Origin: Pyropia yezoensis
Lineage: Eukaryota; Rhodophyta; Bangiophyceae; Bangiales; Bangiaceae
Assembly (NCBI GenBank): GCA_009829735.1
Contig: CM020618.1
Coordinates: 28,620,894 to 28,684,893, forward strand
Length of the DNA: 64,000 nt
Direction: 5' to 3'
Shown here: positions 35,614 to 46,647 of the stretch, in pieces
Numbering within the stretch: position 1 is the first letter of the stretch
How the letters are laid out: each line of letters opens with the position of its first letter
The notes under the pieces: generated by a model
What the model was told of the DNA's origin: nothing
The model's database searches: none
Seen by the model: only the letters and a program-made list of their open reading frames with translations
Program-made: the position numbers and the translations under genes

Positions 35614-37020
35614 TTACGAGACGGAGCGCAGCTCCTTGGGCATGGGCGGCGGCGTCAGCGGCTCGTCCGGCCGGCCGCCGCCGCCACCCTCCCCCCGGTC
35701 ACCACGGGCCGCATGCCAGCGGCCGGCGTCCCCCGCCCCCCACACCCCACCGCCGCCACCCGCCGCTCCCCCCGCCGCGTAGGCGGCGGCATTCCACCCG
35801 CTGCCCGGCGGGGTCATGGTGAGGGTGCTCCCCAGCGACGCGGCCATCGGCGGCGCCCAACCGCCGCCACCGCCACCGCCACCGCCACCACCGCCGCCGC
35901 CCGCATCGTTGATGGTGTTCTTTCCCGCTGCAGGAGGCGGCGGCGGCGGCGGTGCCGCCGATGGCGCGTGGATGGGGTACGTCCCCGCGGGGGGCGGGGC
36001 GGGCGCCCAGGGTGCCCACGGGGCCGGACCGCCTGGGCGGTCTTCCGTCTTTCCGGGGGTGACGCCGGGGTAAAAGGGAGGGCTGGGCGGCGACGGGGGC
36101 GGCGTGACGGCCCCACCCTCCCAACCGGCCTCCTCTCCCTGCCCGTTGCCCTCGGATGCCGCCCCGCGGCGGCGCTTCTTCCACGCCACCACCGCCGTGG
36201 CGGCGGCGGCGACGAGCGCCACAAAGGCGGCGACGGCGCCGCCAATGATGGCCCCCTTTGACGTGCCGCCGCCGCCGTCTTGGCCGCCAACCTCGATCAC
36301 CTCGTCGGGGGCGGGGGCGCTCATGATGCAGTACATGCTGACGGCGTTGGCGAAGAGCAGGTGCCGCTGCCCCGCCCGCAGCACAGTCTTTGCCTCTTGG
36401 AGACTGGTGCGGATGTCTCGGCGGGCGTCGCTAAAGTAGGCAACCACCGTCGCGGGCCACGGGTCAAAGCCGTTGCACCGCCACGAGTCGGCGCGAAGGC
36501 CCACCGCCGTCGCCCAGCCGACGTTGACTTTGGACCAGGCGGTGCTGGTGAGGGTGGCCGCGACGCCCGGCTCGCCCAGGGAGGCCATGGTCGCCTCGTT
36601 GAGGAGCGTTTCTACCGGGACGGCCAGCAGGCCGTCGCCGACGCACGCGCCACTGCCTTGTCGGATGTTGTTGCCGTCATAGAGGCGGGCGGTGGTGGGC
36701 GGGACGCCCGTTACGGGGGCGCCGGCGCCCATGGAAAAAGTACTCGGACAGGTGGAGCCGTTGACCTGCACCACCAGCTGGTACGTGACGTTCCCGATGG
36801 TCTGGACGTTCAGCGCACGCACGGCTGGAGGTAGCAGGGCGGGCGCCTCCCGGGACGTGGCCAAGGGCGGCAGGGAGGCCGCCACCGTCGCTGCGGCAGT
36901 TATCATAGTCGCCGTCGTGGCGGTGGGGACTGTACCGGCAGCGACGGCAGCGGCCGCCACCGCCGCCCCCACAATGCGCGGCATCCAAGGCAGCCACCGC
37001 CCCCCGCATCGGCAATCCAT
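35614..37020 (-). CDS. Type I membrane protein of unknown function
   Basis: A 468-residue single-exon protein not matched to any family. An N-terminal hydrophobic segment (residues about 12-29) looks like a signal peptide. The ectodomain (about 30-255) has ordered-looking sequence such as QTIGNVTYQLVVQVNGSTCP and STAWSKVNVGWATAVGLRAD, and about five cysteines (in STCPS, SGACVG, WRCNGF, MYCIM). One membrane helix, GGAVAAFVALVAAAATAVVA, is followed by a basic stop-transfer KKRRR. The cytosolic tail of about 170 residues is Pro/Gly-rich. This plan, a small Cys-containing ectodomain, one helix and a disordered tail, suggests a cell-surface or secretory-pathway protein. ATG 37020 is the first with good context; the next in-frame ATG at 36984 would start directly at the signal peptide. 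Confidence 0.66.
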   Translation of the reverse strand: MDCRCGGRWLPWMPRIVGAAVAAAAVAAGTVPTATTATMITAAATVAASLPPLATSREAPALLPPAVRALNVQTIGNVTYQLVVQVNGSTCPSTFSMGAGAPVTGVPPTTARLYDGNNIRQGSGACVGDGLLAVPVETLLNEATMASLGEPGVAATLTSTAWSKVNVGWATAVGLRADSWRCNGFDPWPATVVAYFSDARRDIRTSLQEAKTVLRAGQRHLLFANAVSMYCIMSAPAPDEVIEVGGQDGGGGTSKGAIIGGAVAAFVALVAAAATAVVAWKKRRRGAASEGNGQGEEAGWEGGAVTPPPSPPSPPFYPGVTPGKTEDRPGGPAPWAPWAPAPPPAGTYPIHAPSAAPPPPPPPAAGKNTINDAGGGGGGGGGGGGGGWAPPMAASLGSTLTMTPPGSGWNAAAYAAGGAAGGGGGVWGAGDAGRWHAARGDRGEGGGGGRPDEPLTPPPMPKELRSVS

Positions 37021-39745
37021 GGGTCGTAGTACAGCTGGGAAGGGGCCAAGCCCTGCTCGTACAGCCGTACGGACGATCGTCGGTGTAGCCCACGAGGGCG
37101 GTGGTTGGGGGGCAGAGGGGGGAGGCGGTTTTGGACCGCGGTGAGAGGATCGCACGCACGGTAGTGTCGTGCGGAAGAGCGCGGCTCCCAGGCAGGCGCC
37201 GTATGCTGCACGCGCGACGCCCGTGACACACCCCTCCCTGCTGCGGTCTGGCTGGGCCCCACCGCCCGTGGCGAGGCAAGCACCCATGCGTTGGTTGCCA
37301 TTTTTTTCTCTTTCTCCGCATCCCATGGGCCGACCGCCGCGGCACCTCTCCCCGCCCTGACTCCCTGTCTCTCCTGTGACGGCCCTCCGGTCCCGCCATT
37401 GGCTTTTGTGCAGGGGAGGTGGGGGGGGGGGGGGGGAGGTCTGGGGGACACGGGGAAGACCGGCCAAGCTGCCGCCAGGCCAGCCCCCGTTGGTCCGTAC
37501 TTGGGGTCGTGCCGCAGCCCCTATTTTCCGCACCGGCGGTTGGGTGGACGCCCTCTGCGCGCGCGCGGCGCGGCACTCCCACCTCCCCCCCCTATGCGGG
37601 GAGTGACCCCCGGCCGCACGCCCCGCCCGCACCACGGCCGGCGCCGCGGCTCCAGCGCCCGTCCCCAGCGCTCCCTCAAAGGCGGGGATTGGGGGGCCGT
37701 GAGGGCGCTGGGGGTGGCCCGCCCATCATGGACGGGGTGATCGCGATTTTTTTTTGTCAGGCCCCCCCCCCGCCCCTCCCTCCCCTATTACCGCCCCCAC
37801 CCCCCCTCCCCCGCCTCGAAGCTGCCTTGCGTCGACGCCCCTGGGTCCGCCGGGCGCCCCCCCCGCCGCGCGGGATGAGCGGGGCGCGCTCCTGACAAGG
37901 GTGAACCGTGCGGTGGCGCCCACCTGCCCACCCCCGCAATCCTCCACCCCCCCCCCCCCCCCGCCACGCATCCCCTCCCCGCCCCCCCCTTCCGCAATTC
38001 TGGTTGGGCAAGCAGACGACGGCGGGTCGTAAAGGACCACCAGCGTGCTGGCACGGGGGGGGTGGGCTGCGGGGGGAACAAGTCGACGCCTTGCGACATG
38101 CACACCCGCCTCGCCACCACCACACCGGCCACCGCCGCAGAGGAGCGGGCGGGCGGGCGGGCGGGCGGGCGGGCGGGCGGGCGGGCCGGCGGGCGGCGCA
38201 GGCAGCGATGAGCTGGTCAGCGCTCTGCGGCACTGTGGGCGGCAGGCGGCGAGGGGCCCCCGGGCCCTCCTCTGGGCAGCGAGCGTGTCCTTCTGCCGCC
38301 GCCGCCGCGCATCGGCGAGCCGGCGGAGGGTCCGCACTGGTGCCGCCGGCAGAGGTGGCGACCGACCTATGCCGACGCCCGCTGGCAGAAGGTGAAGAGG
38401 GGGAGGAGGGGGCGGGGTTGGGGGCGAGGGGAAAGCCACCCGCCCAAACGGGAAGACCGACAGCCTCCGCGGAGACGGCGGCCGCGCGGCGAGGAAAGGA
38501 ACGGTGCAGGTCGGGACAAGGAGACTACAGACGCTGCGCAGCACTGCTTATCCCCTGTCAAGATGCAAGCCCGATTTTGGCCAGATCTCTTGCTTCGTTG
38601 TGCAAATTCTTGCCCTGCTCGAGCACGAAAATGAACGGCTCGAGCAGAATTTTGCTTTTCTGATCGAGGGGATGGGCTAAAGCACGGTTCGCTGTTTTGA
38701 AATCCATATTTTGAAAACAGCCAAGAAAGTCACTGTATTTCAATGGAATGTGGGCACCCTCCGCTCGTCGCGCCTCGGCGTGGCCTCGAGGTTTTGGTCG
38801 GCGTGGCCCACGAGTGATGGGCCCCGCGCCCGCCACGCGGCGGCCCCAGAATGGAGGGAGCAGCGACGTACCTTCCCGCTCGCTTCGCGGTCGCAGCAGC
38901 TCCTCACGGGGCCGCCGCTGCATCAGTTTCTCAGTGTTTGCCTCCACAGCCCCCCCCGCCGCTTTCCAGCCCCCACACCGCGCCTTCAGCCGCCGCCGCG
39001 TATACTGGCCTGTTGCGCACGCTCTACGCCGTGCGCGTATGGCGCGCGTGCCGTGACGCACGAGCCTGCTCTGATGATGGCCGCCGCTCCTGACGCGGCG
39101 GCGTCTGACGGGTGGCAACCCAGTGGCAGCGGCGGCATGACATCTAAACGTACAGACGTCGTACGGGCGGGTGCTGGGCGAGAACGGGGCGGGTGGGGGG
39201 CGGATGCGTGAGAGGTGTGGGGCGGCGCGCGCCCGGCCGCGTGCGCGGAGGAGCTGTTTGCGGCCGCGACAGGCTGGCGGCGGGGCGGCGGCGGCGGCGG
39301 CTGCCAGTCGGTGGCTGCCCGCCGCATTAGGTCGATCCGGCTGATCCCTCCCCTCCCCTGCGCTCCCCCCTCCCCGCCCTCCTCCTGCCAGGCTAAATCC
39401 ACTCACGCGTCGCGCACATGGAACGCGTTCCTCGTCCGCAGCCGTGCAGAGTGTGCAGGCGTCGCTGGCCGGCGCCACCGGCGCTCCCCACCCTTCAAGC
39501 TGGCTGGGTGAGGGGGGGGGGGAAAGGGTGCACGCGCTGGAATGAGCAGCCACACTGTCCACCACAGCGTATGACTCGGGCTGCCGGCAGCCGTGGCGTG
39601 TCGCGTGCCGCTTCCGTGGGGAGCCCAAGGCGGGTTGGTCCGTGCTCGTGGAGGCAGCCGCCCGCGGACGCTCACACCCCCAACGGCAGTCTCAGCCGCT
39701 GTGTCGTCGGACCGTGAGCCTGGAGCCCCCTCACTGCTGTTGACC
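37021..39745. other. Intergenic region with GC repeats and a low-GC island
   Basis: 2.7 kb between the divergent membrane-protein and GH16 genes. It contains a 16-G run (37421-37436), a GGGC array (38147-38196) and a low-GC stretch (about 38560-38760). Long frames crossing it are compositional artefacts except possibly the one discussed for the low-GC stretch. Confidence 0.4.
38147..38196. repeat. GGGC tetranucleotide microsatellite
   Basis: About ten copies of GGGC followed by a slightly degenerate end. It is the same unit as the array at 8906-8957, so this motif expands recurrently in this genome. Confidence 0.85.
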
Positions 39746-42169
39746 ATGGGCGTCGGGGCCATAGTGCGCACCGGGCTGGCGGCGGTTGTGGTGGCAGCCG
39801 CCACCGGCGCGGCGTCGGGAGCGGTGGTGGCGGTGGAGGCGGCCGTCCCCGCCACGGCGCTCCGTGGCGATGCCACAGCCTACGACGGCGGCGTCTTTGC
39901 CTCGCTCGACCGCCGAGGCGCAGGCGCTGTGGCCGCGCGTGCCGGCGTCCGCGCCGGGGCGGGGCCCCGCCCGCACGTGCATGGCCGTCGTGCCGCGGCG
40001 GTGGCGTGGGCGTTCCTCCCAGACCTGAGCGACGAGTGGGACGGCAGCCGCGTGGACACGGCCAAGTGGCGTGACTACAATCCCATCTGGTACGTCTGGA
40101 AAGGACGCGTGGGTGGTCCTGTCGGCGGGGGACGGCATGGTGCGCGGGCGTGGAGCAAGGACAAGCGTGAAAGGGACCACTGGCGATAGAAGCTAAGGAG
40201 TCTGACACGGTCTATGGTGTGATGAGGATGGAGGAAAATGGTCGCATGTCGCTTCAAAGCCATGTTGTACTGCCGGTGGGCTTTTGATTCGCTGCTCTCT
40301 CGTTTCGATTGCTCCCACCTGCGCTTCTCCATCTTCCGCTCCCTGTATCTACCTCTCTTTGAGTCGTTGTGGTTGCCTGCAGGTACGGCCGTGCGCCCGC
40401 CGCGTTTTCCCGCGCGAATGTGTACCTGTGGTCAGGGATCCTGCGGCTGGAGGCGCGCTTTGACCCGCTGCACGACTTCCCACCCAACCCGCCAGGAGCG
40501 CCGGCTGAGCCTCGCCTGTACGGGAATTGGACGTCGGCCTACGTGGAGAGCACGAAAGCAGTCCGGTACGGCTTCTTTGAGGTCCGCTCCCGGTAAGTCG
40601 ATGTTCTGGCCGGTTTCTGTCTGCAAAGTGGGCCATCTGGAATGACGATTTCGAGAAAACAGCCACTCACTCTCCAACCTATGACTATGATATATTTTTC
40701 GTTTTTTTTGTTGTGTACCGTTGCCCGTTTGCCGAGCAGACCGTCCGACAGCATCTTCTCCTCCTCCTTTTGGCTCTCCTCCCGCACGCAAACAGATTGG
40801 ACTGAGCTGGACGTGTACGAGATAGGCGGCGGCGCGCCAGGCGGCCCTGGTCCGGGTTTTCCCTATTTGGTCTTCTCCAATGCGCATGTCTTCCGCCGTA
40901 CAGGCACGGCCATCACGCCGGAAACGGTTGTCTCGTCTCCAGCCAACTATGTCGCGAAAGAGCGGCTGTCGAGCAGCTGGCACACCTATGCGCTTCAATG
41001 GTATGACGGTCGGTGGATCTCAAATGTGCTGTTGGGGCTGTTTGGACTCTTACTGGCCCTTAACTTTCGCGGCGAGCGCTCGGTAAGCACAGGAGCTTGA
41101 CCCACTGACGCCCCGTCGCACTCACTGACTGTCAGCGGCCATGTGAGTCGCTTTTTTGTCTGTGCATGAGATGGCACGCGTTGTATGCACGGTCTGGACG
41201 TTCACTCACAGGGAAGCAAAGGCCATGCACTGGTACTTCGACGGCCGTCGAATCCGTACTTTGGCGAACGAGTACCATCAGCTGTATGCTCTACCGTGCA
41301 CACATGAGGGAAACGGTCTCTTTTCTTCGCCTTTTTATGTTTTTTCGTGTCCGTTTATCACTGAGCTCGTCGCGGCCCCACCAATGGACTCAGGTTGGCT
41401 CGTGTTCCTAACACTGTCCAGATGTAACTTGCTGGCGCCGTCTCGATGCTGCGCCTTGACATCCTCTGTTCACTGTTGTCCTCCTACGGTCTGTACCTCA
41501 ACGCTCTGATCGTTTGTACTCTTTATCGTGCCCCGCTCCCTTCATGCCTGCAGCCCACTTCAGCTGAAGCTCGACGCAGAGTCCTTCCCGACCTGGTTTG
41601 GCCTTCCTTCCTCTACTTTCACGACCACCCAATACCGAGTTGCTTACGTGCGATCTTGGGCAGCAGCCAATGGTCGTTCTCGCACCGGCCGCCGCGGGAC
41701 TGCGGTGCCTCCCCCTGAAGATCGCGTAACTCCCTACGTTACGCCTGCGGCGGCACTGCCCACCGACGACGACACATCACCGTATCAGCTGGGCCGTGCG
41801 CCTCCGCCGGGAGACAAGAGGGACCCTACAGAGGCCGCGGGGCGGGCGGCGGCCGTACCCCGCCGCGGCTGGGACGCGTACCGTGTACGCCGTGGAGCGC
41901 GCGCCGGGGCGAGCGGGGAAAGGGGGCCGCTCGTGGACGTCCCGCCCGCCGAGACAGGTGTCCCTCCCGCGGGAGCGGGAAGCTTTCCCTCTGCATCGCC
42001 TCTGCCCAGTGCGGTGGTGGCCCCAACGGCAGCTGGGGAGTTGGTCGTGGCTACCTCACCGGCAAATCCAGAGGCACCATCTGAGGCAACCACGCCCTTT
42101 AGCGGGGCGTGCGTCCCCGCACGCCCAGTACCGTCTTCCTCTCCTCTTCCGCGCGATGAAACTCGGTAG
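39746..42169 (+). CDS. Secreted GH16 glycoside hydrolase (agarase/porphyranase/carrageenase type), five exons
   Basis: Exons 39746-40089, 40383-40592, 40740-41000, 41212-41283 and 41554-42169; total 500 residues. All four introns (293, 147, 211, 270 nt) are GT-AG, and the joined frame stays open. A signal peptide covers about residues 1-27. The GH16 domain starts near 90 with LSDEWDGSRVDTAKW. Joins rebuild family blocks: NPIW+YGRAPAAFSRANVYL, EVRSR+PSDSIFSSSFWL and YALQW+EAKAMHWYFDGRRI. The last join gives EYHQLPLQLKLDAESF, followed by TQYRVAYVRSWA. Catalytic ExDxxE is ELDVYE with Glu207, Asp209 and Glu212. GH16 members of this branch cleave beta-linkages in agar, porphyran or carrageenan, so the enzyme may remodel the alga's own wall. 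About 150 Pro/Ala-rich residues follow the domain. Substrate is inferred, not shown. Confidence 0.9.
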
Positions 42170-43013
42170 ACCGAGAGTGATCCAACCCCGGCGGTGGCTG
42201 CTGAGCTTGTGGTGTCTGAAAGCCCGCAAGGCAGGAGCCCACTTGCCATGGGACGGATGTGACGAGTCTTCGTGGAGAGATCGCTATACATAAGTAGCCT
42301 GGCTGGCCCTAATGTCAATCACGAGCGACCCACCGTTGTGCTCCCTGCCGCCGCCGCTCTGTGCTCAGGTCTTTCTTTTTGAAAATATGTCGGAATCTGG
42401 ACGCCCACTTTGATGGTGTCATCTGTACAGAATAGGAGGTACCCGCTTATCCGTCGCTTGCCCCGTACTGCCAACACTGCCAGGCACCAACGAGCAACAC
42501 CACACACCAAGGTGTCTCTGTTATAGTGCGTCCCGTAAAAAGTGGACGTGCTCGTGTCGTGATCATGTCAAACATCGGCCACTGGACCAATCAAACCCAC
42601 ACTGCACGACCCGTGCACGTCCACTTTTTACGAGACGCACAATAGCCAAGAGAACTCCGTGAGTACCTGTTGCGTGTCGGCCAGAAGAATCCCAAAAAGA
42701 AGTACCGCCGTTCTTTAGATCGTAGGCCCCCCCTCTCATCTGCAGGCCCGACGGGTGTTGGAAAGTGTCAGAGGTGGCATGTGTGGGCCGCTATCCTGAA
42801 GGCATTCGGGGCCGTTTTTAAAGAGGTCAGCCACGTACATATTGGTCCCGCGCAGCGAGAAAATGAAATACTAGTAGGAATGACAACATACGTAATTAAT
42901 TATTGCTGCTGATGCTTACGCAACAGGTGATATCTCATCATCCTGGAGAAGGAGAAAGACATAATTTTGTAAAAATACGAAGCACAGGCTGAATCCGGAT
43001 TACAACCGACGTC
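42170..43013. other. Intergenic region with hairpin element
   Basis: Lies between the GH16 stop and the tRNA gene. It is AT-richer than average and holds the inverted-repeat element at 42524-42642. Nothing else recognisable; 42860-43000 is notably A/T-rich. Confidence 0.4.
42524..42642. mobile_element. Short MITE-like hairpin element, TA-flanked
   Basis: Arms 42526-42561 and 42605-42640 are 36 bases each and reverse-complementary at 33 positions; both begin GTGCGTC at the outer end and include CGTAAAAAGTGGACGTGC. The loop is 43 bases. Extending two bases outward gives TA dinucleotides at 42522-42523 and 42643-42644, consistent with the TA target duplication of Tc1/mariner-type elements. The arms are nearly the whole element, so its transcript would fold as a long hairpin. 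It has no coding capacity and sits about 350 bp downstream of the GH16 gene. Confidence 0.68.
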
Positions 43014-43085
43014 AGGTTGAGACCGGGTTTGAACCGATGACCTAGCGGACTGCAGCCGCTCGCTCTACCACTGAGCTACTCAACC
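43014..43085 (-). tRNA. tRNA-Cys (anticodon GCA)
   Basis: All arms fold by hand on the - strand. The acceptor is GGTTGAG paired with CTCAACC (seven perfect pairs). The D stem is GCTC/GAGC with loop AGTGGTA. The anticodon stem is AGCGG/CCGCT with loop CTGCAGT, so the anticodon is GCA, reading UGC. The variable loop is AGGTC. The T arm has loop TTCAAAC on a stem with one G-U pair. The discriminator base is U, as expected for tRNA-Cys. No intron and no encoded CCA. The internal A and B boxes serve as the pol III promoter. Confidence 0.95.
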
Positions 43086-43409
43086 CGACCTGCTAGAACT
43101 GCCTGGTGACTTCCCAACGAGTTATTTAGTCTACATCACAGCTAGAAAAAGTTGAGAGGCGACGAACACGACGTCAGCGATAGCAGAAGGGGACGGAGGA
43201 GCGCTTCAGCGCTTTGCTGCCCGCGTGCTGACCCCCCTCTAGAGCCGCCTGCCGACAGCCAAGGGAGGATGAGACAGTCTTCTTCTAAAGGCACAGCCCA
43301 CATCGTGAGCCATCCAGTGGAACTGGGAGAGAAACGTTACCAAGTGGAATGCCATGTACGTATTTACATAGATAGATATACACATCCTTCAGCTTCATAG
43401 GCAAAACCC
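43086..43409. other. Intergenic region
   Basis: 324 bp between the tRNA gene and the stop codon of the aminopeptidase gene. It should contain the aminopeptidase 3' UTR. Nothing else is seen. Confidence 0.4.
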
Positions 43410-46400
43410 TCAAGCCGACTTCGCCACCCCATTTTCCTCCGTCGCTCCATGAGTCATCACCCAGTGCACCAGAGTGGCCACGCCATACCCGGTAGCCCCG
43501 GCGTCGCCACCATGATCCCATGCAGTCCCCGCGATGTCGATGTGTGCCCACGCCACACCGGGCTTCACAAAGTGGCCTAGGAAAAGCCCCGCAGTGATTG
43601 CCCCGGCGCCGACCCCTCCCTTTGCCCCCAGATTGCTGATATCAGCCAGCGAGCTGTCCAACGAAGCAGTGTAGGGTGCGTACAGAGGCAGGCGCCAAAG
43701 AGGCTCCCCGGCTGCCGAAGCAGATGCCTGCAATGATTCAGCCAGAGCGTCGTTGGGAGTGAGAAGAGCACCGATGGACTTCCCCAGTGCAGCGATAACC
43801 GCCCCCGTGAGCGTAGACAGCTCCACAACGCGATCGACACCAGACAAGTTGGTCGCATACGCGAGAGCGTCGGCCAACGTCAACCGCCCTTCTGCGTCGG
43901 TCAAAAGAAACAAGCATTAACATACCCGATGCAAGCAAAGGTCAGTTCCAGGCATGGCGGGGTGGCCATGGCCACCAAGTGCGACAATGCCAATGTCGTC
44001 GGCCACCACCGCCTCCGTCGCAAGGCATCGAATCGCCAAGGCTGCGCTGACATCGCCACACTATCTCACCGACAAACGGCAAAGGACCTCCCTGCCCACC
44101 TTCCCCGAGGCGCCACATACCTGCGTCCGTGTTCGCCACCTCGATAGTCCGTCCGTTGGACGCAGTGACAATGTCCCCAGGCCGCATTGCAGTACCAGAG
44201 ATGAGGTTCTCACACGCAGCTATGACTAAATGGACTTCCACAGGCGGGCGAATCTCAGCCAGCGCCCGAGCAGCACCCAGCACCGCAGCGGCGCCGCCCA
44301 TGTCAAACTAGGTGCATCAGAGCCAGACGGTCCAGAATGGAGGTAGGAGTGAACGGAAGGCAGTCAGAACGGGCCCAAGACCGAATAGCTCCGCACGCCA
44401 CCACAGCTCCGCGGAGAACAGTCAGTCGGGAGAACTCGCGCAAGTCGCTTGCTCCGTGAGATGATACGAGAAGATATCAGCAACAAGCGCGCCAGAGTAG
44501 CTGCCGCGGGTGGAAGGGTTCGACCCTAGCGGTGCTGCGCGTGGGGTGCGTTAGAAGAAAGACTGTACCTTCATCTTGTCAAGCATGCTTGCTGCCCCCA
44601 ACTTCAGATTGTATCCCCCAGTGTCAAACGTGACACCCTTGCCAACCAGGGCAACAGCGCGCCCGCCCTGAGCGCCCCCGGGTGGCGTCCACGCGAGGTG
44701 GATAAAGCGAGAGGGCGCTCCCCCCCCCGCCGCCACCGCCCCGAATGCGCCCATGCCAACCGCCGCCGCATCATCCGCGTCAAGGACAACCAGCCGCCAG
44801 CCGTCCCCCATTGCTGCTACGGTCGCTGCTACGCCCGTCAGCACCGCTGGCGTTACCGCATTGGGTGGGCCCTCGACCAGCTGCCGGGCCAGCACAACAC
44901 CGCGGCCAATCGCAGTGGAGCGGTCAGTGACCGCAGCTGCTGCCTCTCCCGATGGTGCGCCCAGCAGTAGAACCTCACGTAGCGTGCCATCCTCCACGTC
45001 GGCGGAAGCGTCGCTGTCAGCGGTCGTATCAGCGTGGGCAGCGCCAGGGGCGGCTTTGACGCCCCCCTTGAAACGGCGATCCACCCACGCCCCCACTGTG
45101 ACGCCCGTCGTCACTCCCGCCTGCGCCGTGGCCATATCTGGCACCCAGACACCAACAATTGCGGCATCCACAGACGCAGCGGCCGTTGCGGCAGCCTCCC
45201 CAACTGATCGAGCCATCGCCGTGGGCGGGGCAGCGCAGCCGGTACAACCAGTGGGCACGGACGGCCCGAGCCCCACAAACATTGCCGCCAACACTGGCCC
45301 TCCTGCCGGCAGCAGCACCGTGGGGGACCGCGAGCCAGCCGCACCGCGAAACCTGGGAAGTGAACTGAGAGCAGCGGCCAGAGCACCGCCCAAGCGGACG
45401 TCGAGAGACTCGAGTGCAACGGGCAAGCGAAGCACCGGCGGTCGACTGTCGCGCCGGCCATCAACACGAAAAGCCGCCGTCGGAACGTCGGAAGCCGGAA
45501 GGCCCACCACAAGTAGGTCCACCGCCCAGTCGCCGTCCAGTTCAGTCTGTGTCAGGGTCACGGTTGGGGGTGGGGGCGTCAGGTGGCCCACGGGGACGGA
45601 CAGATGGGCTGCTGTCGCGCGGCGACAGGAGCAATCAGAATAGTCACACCCGCCGCACTTGCCGCTGCTGCCTAAAGCAGTGCCAGAGGCACCACAGCGT
45701 GAGCACCCACAGCTAGTGGCCGGGGTCACCCTGGCCTCGCTTGACAACGCGACAGGAGTGGCAGCAGCAGCAGAGACGCCCGCTCCTGTAGACGCAGCCT
45801 TCGACGCCTCTACAACACGACAGGGGCAGCCCGAATGGTCGCAGCCGCTGCATCCACTGCCACCGTTAGCAGACACGCCTGCCACATCACAGTGGGAGCA
45901 CGCAACACAAGTGGCACCCGTTCCTGCCTTTCCGCCGCCAGCGACCGCGGCTGCCGCCACGCACTCAGGACAGGTGCAGGCGCCTGGTTTGCCGTTCTGT
46001 GCCACCGCCGATGTACAACGGTCGCACTTGCAACCGGTACCGGCCTTGCCGGCTGCCGCCGCACAAAGAGGGCAACCGCAGTCACTTGACATGCTGTCCT
46101 TCGCCAACGCCGCCGCTGCGCAGCGGGTGCACCCGCAGCCGCACCCTCCGGCCTTGCCAACTGTAGTAGCGCAGTGTGAGCAGCTACAACGACCTCCCGT
46201 ACCACCCGCCGCAGCCGCTGCCGCGCAGTGGGGGCACCCACAGCCACCGTCCGTGCCACCTGCTGCAGCTGCCGCTGCGCAGTGGGAACAACCAGACACA
46301 GAATGGGCACCGGGAGTGCCCTTTTCTGTGCTTTCCGCTGCAGTAGCCGCCGAGTCATCCCCATTCGCCTGCGACGGCGAGGCTGATGGTGCCCGTGAAA

Positions 46401-46647
46401 GTAGGGGATTGCCCTTGGCCTTACCGCACCCGCACCCACCGCCAGACGCCGGCAACGGAGGGAGAACACCATATGGTGCCGCAGCTGCGGGGGAGGCGCC
46501 CGCTCGCGCTGCGCAAGTGGGTAAAGCGTCACCGTCGGCGGCAGCTGCGTCCCTGACAATTTCCGTAGCAACAGACACAGCCACCAGGGCCGCGAAAAGC
46601 ACCGCCACACCCATCGCGAGGGGGGCGACGCGGAGAGGGGGTGCCAT
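43410..46647 (-). CDS. M17 leucyl aminopeptidase with N-terminal Cys-rich repeat domain, three exons
   Basis: Exons 46647-44569, 44307-44121, 43891-43410; introns of 261 and 229 nt are GT-AG, and the joined frame gives 915 residues. A signal peptide or anchor covers about residues 10-28. Residues 70-342 (DNA about 46440-45622) are a repeat region of about nine C-x-C-x-x-C modules, such as [15 protein letters not shown], and two variants CxGCDxSxCxC. Then comes the M17 N-terminal macrodomain-like part (from about 355) and the catalytic part. The zinc sites are rebuilt across splice joins: [19 protein letters not shown]+[11 protein letters not shown] and NTDA+[10 protein letters not shown], matching the family. 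The enzyme removes N-terminal residues using two metal ions. The Cys-rich head is not part of known M17 enzymes as far as I recall; metal storage or binding is inferred. An earlier in-frame start would need a GTG. Confidence 0.88.
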
